The notes under the pieces were generated by a model that had not been told where the DNA came from, did not search any database, and worked only from the letters and a program-made list of their open reading frames with translations. Position numbers and translations under genes: made by a program. From JBHGBM01 sp041946965 (GTDB lineage Bacteria > Acidobacteriota > Terriglobia > Bryobacterales > Bryobacteraceae), in contig JBHGBM010000057.1 of assembly GCA_041946965.1 (NCBI GenBank), positions 1-48,641 of the forward strand: a stretch of 48,641 bases of DNA. Direction: 5' to 3'. Every line of letters begins with the position of its first letter. The first letter of the stretch is position 1. Shown here one piece after another: positions 43,497 through 48,641 of this stretch.

Positions 43497-44202
43497 CCGC
43501 GCGGCCGACCAGTTGCGCCCGGTGGAGATTCTGCCCGGGTACCTGCTGACCGCGGAGGGCTCGGCGCTGATCAGCGTGGGGCATACGCGGGTGCTGTGCG
43601 CGGCATCGGTGGAGGACGTGGTGCCGCCGTTCCTGCGCGGCTCGGGAAGGGGCTGGGTGACGGCGGAGTATTCCATGTTGCCGCGGGCGACGGCGAAGCG
43701 CACGCCGCGCGAGATCACCAAGGGGCGGGCCTCGGGGCGCACGCACGAGATCCAGCGGTTGATCGGCCGCTCGCTGCGTGCGGTGGTGGACATGGCGGCG
43801 CTGGGGGAGCGCACGGTGGTGCTGGACTGCGACGTGCTTCAGGCCGACGGCGGGACGCGCACGGCGTCGATCACCGGGGCTTTCGTGGCGCTGGCGCTGG
43901 CGCTGGGCGGAATGACGGAATCCGGCCTGCTGAAGCGGCTGCCGCTGACCGACTACGTGGCGGCCACCAGTGTGGGTGTGGTGGGCGGAGAGGCGCTGCT
44001 GGACCTGTGCTACGACGAGGATTCGCAGGCGGGCGTCGACATGAACGTGGTGATGACCGGCAAGGGGCGCTTCATCGAGGTGCAGGCCACCGCGGAGCAT
44101 GCCACCTTCGACGACGCCGAGATGACGCGGCTGCTGGCGCTGGCGCGCAAGGGCGTGGCGGAACTGGTGGGCATGCAGAAAGCGCTGGTCAAGCTGGCGT
44201 GA
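43483..44202 (+). CDS. rph: Ribonuclease PH
   Basis: 239 residues, standard length. Starts RAADQLRPVEI, has SVGHTRVLCAASVED, EYSMLPRATAKRTPRE, the RTHEIQRLIGRSLRA block (substrate-binding arginines) and VDMNVVMTGKGRFIEVQATAE near the end. It trims tRNA 3' ends phosphorolytically. ATG 43483 overlaps the small gene before it by 14 bp; the stop TGA overlaps the rdgB GTG. Confidence 0.97.
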   Translation: MRTNNRAADQLRPVEILPGYLLTAEGSALISVGHTRVLCAASVEDVVPPFLRGSGRGWVTAEYSMLPRATAKRTPREITKGRASGRTHEIQRLIGRSLRAVVDMAALGERTVVLDCDVLQADGGTRTASITGAFVALALALGGMTESGLLKRLPLTDYVAATSVGVVGGEALLDLCYDEDSQAGVDMNVVMTGKGRFIEVQATAEHATFDDAEMTRLLALARKGVAELVGMQKALVKLA

Positions 44203-44801
44203 AGCTCTACTGCGCGACGGGCAACCCCGGCAAGCTGCGGGAGTTCCGCATGGCGGCGGCGGAGAGCGGGCTGGAGCTGGAGATGCTGCCGCGTTTCCGC
44301 GATCTGCCGCGGTGCGAGGAGACGGGCCGCACGTTCCGGGAGAACGCCATCCAGAAGGCGATGCACTACGGGCGGTATGCGGACGGCCCGCTGTTCGCCG
44401 ACGACTCCGGGCTGGAAGTGGACGCGCTCGGCGGGGCGCCCGGCGTGTACTCGGCGCGCTTCGCGGGAGCCGGCGCCACCGACGAGGACAACAACCGCCT
44501 GCTGCTCGAGAAGCTGCGCGGCGTGGAGAACCGCACGGCGCGGTTCGTATGCGCGATCGCGCTGGTGGCCGGCGGGCGGCTGCTGGGGACGTTCCGCGGC
44601 GCCGTGGAAGGGCGGATCATCGACGAGGCGCGCGGGCCGCACGGTTTCGGCTACGACCCGCTGTTCTACTACGAGCCGTTCGGCCTCACGTTCGGGGAGG
44701 CAGGCAACGACCGCAAGATGACGGTGAGCCATCGCGGGCAGGCGCTGCGGGAGATGATCGCGTTCTACCGCAACAGCGGCTCGAGCGTGCGCGGATCGTA
44801 G
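44199..44801 (+). CDS. rdgB: dITP/XTP pyrophosphatase (Ham1/RdgB family)
   Basis: 200 residues, normal for the family. CATGNPGKLREF is the N-terminal nucleotide-binding motif, with FADDSGLEVDALGGAPGVYSAR and GFGYDPLF following. It removes non-canonical purine NTPs. GTG 44199 overlaps the TGA of rph; the two are commonly paired. Its last 37 bp overlap the convergent FRG-domain gene. Confidence 0.95.
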   Translation: MKLYCATGNPGKLREFRMAAAESGLELEMLPRFRDLPRCEETGRTFRENAIQKAMHYGRYADGPLFADDSGLEVDALGGAPGVYSARFAGAGATDEDNNRLLLEKLRGVENRTARFVCAIALVAGGRLLGTFRGAVEGRIIDEARGPHGFGYDPLFYYEPFGLTFGEAGNDRKMTVSHRGQALREMIAFYRNSGSSVRGS

Positions 44802-45589
44802 GCCCAGTGAAACTCGAGCTCGTAGGCGAGTGAGCGCGCGAGCCCGTCGAGATCGGGAAACAGCGTCGCGTACGTGATGTTCATCCGGTACAACTCGCGC
44901 AGCCCCGTGGCCCGGATGCGGTGGGCCGGCAGGACGAACTTCACGATCAGGCTTTCCGGCTCGGGGTAGCGGCTGAGGATCTCTTCCATGGGCACATCGA
45001 GCTTGCCGGGCACGGCGAAGGTGCCGGACTGCGCGGAGAGGCGGCGGTTCATGGTGTGGGGCTCGCCCAGCCAGATGAAGGCGCGGCGATTGTGGCGGAA
45101 GTAGCGCTCGTAGTTGCCGAGCAGGCGGGGATCCATTTCGCGGCGGGTGGGTGTGGCGCGGTCGCGCCCGGAAGTCAACCGGGCGGGGTTGAGGGCCCAC
45201 ACGGCGGCCTCGTCGCGGGCGCGCTCGAGGGCGAAGAACGCGGCCACGTAGGGGGACCAGGTAAAGTCCAGCAGCCGCGTGGGGGCGCCGTGGTGCTGCA
45301 TGAGGGCGAGCCACTGGAAATCGTCGTCGAGGGCGGGGGGCTGCACGAGGTGCTGGTGGGCCTTGCGCTTGAAGATGCGCAGGATGCGCAGTTCCTGGTC
45401 GGCCCAGGCGTCGGGGTGAACTCCGAAATCCATCAGGTAGCGGGAGAGGGCGGTGAATAGCGGCCATTGGGCGTGGCGCTCGCCGCGAAAGGCCCAGTTG
45501 GAATAGGGCGAGCCGGTGACCGCCTTGAGAAAATCGTCCCAGCTTCCGAGACGCAGAATCTTGAATTTCGGCGGCTTGCGAGGGGGCAT
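44765..45589 (-). CDS. FRG-domain protein
   Basis: 274 residues. The FRG motif is WAFRGERHAQWPLFTALSR (about 32-50), with MQHHGAPTRLLDFTWSPYVAAFFAL (about 92-116) completing the domain. FRG domains occur in phage- and toxin-associated proteins, but the activity is unknown. No toxin or second domain is attached. The gene converges with rdgB over 37 bp. TGaGATAAT (45598-45606, minus strand) is 8 nt before ATG 45589, predicting a leaderless mRNA. Confidence 0.88.
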   Translation of the reverse strand: MPPRKPPKFKILRLGSWDDFLKAVTGSPYSNWAFRGERHAQWPLFTALSRYLMDFGVHPDAWADQELRILRIFKRKAHQHLVQPPALDDDFQWLALMQHHGAPTRLLDFTWSPYVAAFFALERARDEAAVWALNPARLTSGRDRATPTRREMDPRLLGNYERYFRHNRRAFIWLGEPHTMNRRLSAQSGTFAVPGKLDVPMEEILSRYPEPESLIVKFVLPAHRIRATGLRELYRMNITYATLFPDLDGLARSLAYELEFHWAYDPRTLEPLLR

Positions 45590-45597
45590 ACGGGGTC

Positions 45598-45603
45598 ATT
45601 ATC
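45598..45603 (-). promoter_or_regulatory. Extended -10 (TGaGATAAT) 8 nt before the FRG gene
   Basis: GATAAT on the minus strand preceded by TGA; spacing to ATG 45589 is 8 nt. Confidence 0.45.
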
Positions 45604-45665
45604 TCATCCGTGTTTGAATTGGACGGCGGAGCCTCGGCTTCGGGGGCTGTAGTCGCGCACGCTGC

Positions 45666-45698
45666 GTCGCGCCCCGCGCGGGGTGCGTGGATTGAAAC
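45666..45698 (+). CRISPR. Single orphan CRISPR repeat, type I-C-like
   Basis: A 33-nt element starts GTCGCGCC, contains the 12-bp palindrome CCCCGCGCGGGG (forming a ~7-bp stem), and ends GTGGATTGAAAC, the 3' end typical of type I-C repeats. Translated, it gives the VSIHAPRAGRD and FNPRTPRGAR peptides that mis-annotation of such repeats commonly yields. No second copy is found within 70 nt on either side, and no cas genes are in the window. Thus it is a solo or relic repeat, not an array. Confidence 0.6.
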
Positions 45699-45712
45699 AT
45701 CCGTTCGCCGGG

Positions 45713-45728
45713 TGGCCGGCAACGGCCA
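45713..45728. terminator. 6-bp hairpin with GCAA/TTGC loop downstream of the GH20-like gene
   Basis: TGGCCG (45713-45718) pairs with CGGCCA (45723-45728) around GCAA. There is no T-run on either strand, so a terminator role for the minus-strand gene ending at 45776 is only possible. Confidence 0.3.
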
Positions 45729-45775
45729 GCCCTCCGCGGCGGCGGCACGGGCCCAGTAGCGGCGGTTCGGTCCCT

Positions 45776-46813
45776 TCACCGCAACGCCGCGAACAGTTCA
45801 CGGAAGCAGCGGGCGGCTTCCACCATGCGCGGGTCGGTGCCGGGCTCTTCGTAGTAGGCGCGGGCGAAATTCTCGAAACTGCCCCAGGTGGTTTGCAGCA
45901 CGCCGAGCGTACGGGCGCGCAGGGGCTCCGTGGGCAGGGCGCGCGAGGCGCGGATCAACTGCAACTGGCCGAGCGCCACATCCGTTTTACGCCACGGGGC
46001 CGAAACCACCGGAAAACCGTGCAGAGCGAACCAGGAGGCCGTGGGCACGGGCCACTCGTAGTGCCAATCGCAGATGACGATGTCCTTCGGCACCCTGTTC
46101 ACGGCCGGGTGTGTGCCGTTCATGCTGGCTTCCCAGCGGCCCACGCCGCTGGTTTCGCCGTCGAGCAAGCGGTCGCCCCACATCCACATGGTGCGGTTGC
46201 GGTTGGCGAGGTGGCCGTGGATGGCGCGCACTTCGCCGGCGAACAACTCGGCCTTGTTCCTGCCGCGGCAACGCGGGCACTCGTCCTCGCCGATGAGGAA
46301 GACCTCGTCCATGCCGGCGTGGAAGGCTTCCGCTTCGCAGGCATCGGCCAGCTCGTCCACCAGGTCGAAGACCACCTCGTGCACCTTGGGGTGCAGCGGG
46401 CAATAGCTGCGGCAGTAGATGCCCTGGTTGTCCGGCGAGAGGTTGGGCGTCTCGTCGAACTCCGGATGGGCGCGTAGAAGGCCGTGGATGGTATTGCGCC
46501 ACGACTGGTGTCCCAGCAGGTTGATCTGGGGCACCAGCCGTATGCCTCCGCGGCGGCACGCGGCCACGAGCTGCTTCACCTGATCGAGCGATAGCGAGGG
46601 CTCCTGGATCACTTCCGGCCGGCTGCGGTACTGGTAGCGGTAGTTGAACTCGATGACCACGAGGTTGGCGCCCTCTTTCGGCAGGGATTCGGAAAGGAAG
46701 CGCACCGCCACCGGCATGTCCTGCGCCCGCGGGGCCATGATGTGGATGCCGCGCACGGGCAGCGTTTCGGCGCAGGCGGCAACGGCGGCCAGCGCGACAA
46801 GCGGCAGTCTCAT
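45776..46813 (-). CDS. GH20-like secreted glycoside hydrolase
   Basis: 345 residues. Signal peptide MRLPLVALAAVAACAE; TIM-barrel features RLVPQINLLGHQSW (about 92-105) and HAGMDEVF (Asp169-Glu170, the GH20-type catalytic Asp-Glu pair). GH20 acts as beta-N-acetylhexosaminidase; this short single-domain form lacks the usual N-terminal domain, so specificity is uncertain. CPRCRGRNK adds a CxxC that is not typical. TATAGT (46821-46826) lies 7 nt before ATG 46813; GTG 46822 overlaps that box and is less likely. Confidence 0.82.
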   Translation of the reverse strand: MRLPLVALAAVAACAETLPVRGIHIMAPRAQDMPVAVRFLSESLPKEGANLVVIEFNYRYQYRSRPEVIQEPSLSLDQVKQLVAACRRGGIRLVPQINLLGHQSWRNTIHGLLRAHPEFDETPNLSPDNQGIYCRSYCPLHPKVHEVVFDLVDELADACEAEAFHAGMDEVFLIGEDECPRCRGRNKAELFAGEVRAIHGHLANRNRTMWMWGDRLLDGETSGVGRWEASMNGTHPAVNRVPKDIVICDWHYEWPVPTASWFALHGFPVVSAPWRKTDVALGQLQLIRASRALPTEPLRARTLGVLQTTWGSFENFARAYYEEPGTDPRMVEAARCFRELFAALR

Positions 46814-46820
46814 GAAGAAC

Positions 46821-46826
46821 ACTATA
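46821..46826 (-). promoter_or_regulatory. -10-like TATAGT 7 nt before the GH20-like start
   Basis: On the minus strand, divergent to the valS box, 24 bp apart; no SD before ATG 46813. Confidence 0.45.
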
Positions 46827-46850
46827 CGCCGCGGGCGGGCTGCGCGTTGT

Positions 46851-46856
46851 TATGAT
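46851..46856 (+). promoter_or_regulatory. Extended -10 (TGtTATGAT) 10 nt before valS
   Basis: TATGAT preceded by TGT, 10 nt before ATG 46867; no T-box leader is possible in this space. Confidence 0.5.
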
Positions 46857-46866
46857 GATATTTCCC

Positions 46867-48641
46867 ATGCAAATCGAGAAAGTCTATGAGCCCCAGCGGT
46901 TCGAACCGCACTGGGCGCAATGGTGGATCGATGCCGGCATTTTCCGCGCGGACGCGAACAGCTCGAAGCGGATGTTTTCCATCGTAATCCCCCCGCCCAA
47001 CGTAACGGGCTCTCTGCACATCGGGCACATGCTGGAGCACACCGAGATCGATGTCACGGTGCGCTGGCGCCGCATGATCGGCGACAACACGCTGTGGCTG
47101 CCCGGGACCGACCACGCGGGCATTGCCACGCAAATGGTGGTGGAACGCGCGCTGGCCGCCGAGGGATCCAGCCGCCACGACCTCGGCCGCGAGAAATTCG
47201 TTGAGCGCGTGTGGGCGTGGAAGGCCGAGTACGGCGACACCATCAAGAGGCAAATGGTCCGCACCGGCACGAGCTGCGACTGGACGCGCGAACGCTTCAC
47301 GCTCGATCCGGGTCTTTCCCGCGCGGTGCGCGAAGTGTTCGTGCGGTTGTACGAAAAAGGACTCATCTACCGCGGCGAGTACATGGTGAACTGGTGCCCG
47401 CGCTGCCGCACGGCGCTCTCCGACCTCGAGACCGCGCACCAGGAAACCGCCGGAAACCTGTGGCACATACGCTACCCGGTCAAGGGCGCGGAGGAGTTCG
47501 TCACCGTCGCCACCACCCGGCCCGAGACGATGCTCGGCGATACCGCCGTGGCCGTCAACCCCAAGGACGCGCGCTACCTCCACCTGCACGGCAAGACCGT
47601 GACGCTGCCGCTGATGAACCGCGAGATCCCCATCATCCTGGATGAGCTCGCCGATCCGCAGTTCGGCACCGGCGTGGTGAAGGTGACGCCCGCGCACGAC
47701 CCCAACGACTTCGAAGCCGGCAGGCGGCACGATCTTCCCAAGGTGAAGGTGATCGACGAGTCCGGCCGCATGACCGCCGATGCCGGCGCGTACGCGAATC
47801 TGGACCGCTTCGAGGCGCGCAAGCGCGTGGTGGCGGACCTGGATTCGCTCGGGCTGCTGGCCAGGACCGAGCCCTACGTGCTGAGCCTGGGCCGCTGCGA
47901 CCGCTGCAAGACGCCGGTGGAGCCGCTGATCTCGACGCAGTGGTTCGTGCGCACCAAGCCGCTGGCGGAGCAGGCCATCGCGGCGGTGGAGAGCGGGCGC
48001 ATCCGGTTCGTTCCGGAGAACTGGAGCAAGACGTATTACGAGTGGATGTACAACATCCGCGACTGGTGCATTTCGCGCCAGTTGTGGTGGGGCCACCGCA
48101 TTCCCGCGTGGCATTGCGCCGGCTGCGGAGAGATCATGGTGGCGCGGGAAGCGCCCCAGCGCTGCCCGAAGTGCGGTGCGGCGGAGCCGCGGCAGGACTC
48201 CGACGTGCTCGATACCTGGTTCAGTTCCGCGCTGTGGCCGTTCTCGACGCTCGGATGGCCGGACCGCACCGCGGACCTGGCGGCGTTTTATCCGACGTCG
48301 CTGCTCATCACCGGCTTCGACATCCTGTTCTTCTGGGTCGCGCGCATGATCATGATGGGCTGCGAGTTCATGGGCGACGTGCCCTTCCGGCAAGTGTACA
48401 TCCACGGGCTGGTGCGGGACGCCGAGCGGCAGAAGATGTCGAAGACCCGCGGCAACACCGTGGACCCGCTCGTGATCACCGGGAAATACGGCACGGACGC
48501 GGTGCGCATGGCGCTGCTGTTCGGCGCGGCGCCGGGCACCGACATCGTGCTCACCGAAGAGCGCATGGAAAGCTCGCGCGCGTTCGCCAACAAGATCTGG
48601 AACGCGGCGCGCTTCCTGTTCCTGAACATGGAGCGCTCGGG
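46867..48641 (+). CDS. valS: Valyl-tRNA synthetase, N-terminal ~591 residues (runs off right edge)
   Basis: The frame opens at ATG 46867 and stays open to the end. IPPPNVTGSLHIGHML contains HIGH (51-54), GTDHAGIATQ follows, and KMSKT begins at residue 523. The editing (CP1) domain includes TTRPETMLGDTAV, and a zinc-ribbon CGEIMVAREAPQRCPKCG lies around 418-435. Charges tRNA-Val and edits threonine. The start is divergent from the GH20-like gene with only 53 bp between start codons. Only the C-terminal anticodon domain lies outside the window. Confidence 0.97.
   Translation, partial: MQIEKVYEPQRFEPHWAQWWIDAGIFRADANSSKRMFSIVIPPPNVTGSLHIGHMLEHTEIDVTVRWRRMIGDNTLWLPGTDHAGIATQMVVERALAAEGSSRHDLGREKFVERVWAWKAEYGDTIKRQMVRTGTSCDWTRERFTLDPGLSRAVREVFVRLYEKGLIYRGEYMVNWCPRCRTALSDLETAHQETAGNLWHIRYPVKGAEEFVTVATTRPETMLGDTAVAVNPKDARYLHLHGKTVTLPLMNREIPIILDELADPQFGTGVVKVTPAHDPNDFEAGRRHDLPKVKVIDESGRMTADAGAYANLDRFEARKRVVADLDSLGLLARTEPYVLSLGRCDRCKTPVEPLISTQWFVRTKPLAEQAIAAVESGRIRFVPENWSKTYYEWMYNIRDWCISRQLWWGHRIPAWHCAGCGEIMVAREAPQRCPKCGAAEPRQDSDVLDTWFSSALWPFSTLGWPDRTADLAAFYPTSLLITGFDILFFWVARMIMMGCEFMGDVPFRQVYIHGLVRDAERQKMSKTRGNTVDPLVITGKYGTDAVRMALLFGAAPGTDIVLTEERMESSRAFANKIWNAARFLFLNMERS

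Noticed and set aside
45612..45626. GTTTGAATTGG near the FRG start as a second, inverted CRISPR repeat
   Set aside because: Only a few bases match the repeat end read backwards (GTTTCAATCCACGC); not enough to claim a second copy.

Overview
This 48.6 kb window is high-GC bacterial chromosome. Gene content suggests an Acidobacteriota member of the Bryobacterales/Solibacter type: RpoB with a cysteine-rich insert, many Tat-leader enzymes acting on sugars, a PknB-type kinase fused to a PD40 beta-propeller, a GH127 enzyme, and the remnant of an Oar-like TonB receptor. This is inference from families, not a phylogeny. No rRNA, tRNA, integrase or transposase was recognised.

Layout. 1-4377 (minus): rplA, rplJ, rplL and the 5' part of rpoB (runs off the left edge). 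rplK/nusG/secE are not upstream of rplA; a gene of unknown function is. 4482-7524 (minus): lytic transglycosylase and a possible GAF-domain protein. 7626-11500 (plus): SDR oxidoreductase, stand-alone ClpB-D2-like AAA+ ATPase, GH127. 11504-14168 (minus): prmC, a damaged prfA, DUF1385. 14213-17420: an enolase-superfamily 5' fragment (plus) facing a tightly coupled operon of aminotransferase, enolase-superfamily enzyme and secreted beta-barrel protein (minus). 17472-22768 (plus): VOC protein, MFS exporter, TPR protein, large membrane protein, sulfatase. 22826-25079 (plus): carbamoyltransferase cluster, convergent by 20 bp with a DUF5989 gene that ends a minus-strand operon of two neutral-ceramidase-like enzymes and a TonB-receptor 3' remnant. 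28488-37460 (mostly plus): sugar-oxidation genes (Gfo/Idh/MocA, UxuA-like, large six-hairpin glycosidase-like, zinc alcohol dehydrogenase, enolase-superfamily dehydratase) with a minus-strand pair of half-size EamA transporters. 37514-44801 (plus): Ser/Thr kinase, glmS, YjbQ, aldo-keto reductase, a 48-aa membrane protein, rph, rdgB. 44765-48641: FRG-domain gene, one orphan type I-C-like CRISPR repeat, GH20-like gene (all minus-side), and the 5' part of valS (plus).

Three themes stand out. (1) Several genes keep their ends but have lost interior or 5' sequence (prfA without its GGQ segment, an SGNH/TPR protein, an enolase-superfamily gene, a TonB receptor). This means either real decay or assembly collapse. 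(2) About ten genes have a -10-like hexamer 5-10 nt before the start codon and no Shine-Dalgarno, which predicts leaderless mRNAs; three such sites lie in very compact divergent promoters. (3) Many enzymes carry Tat-type leaders, pointing to periplasmic carbohydrate and lipid processing.
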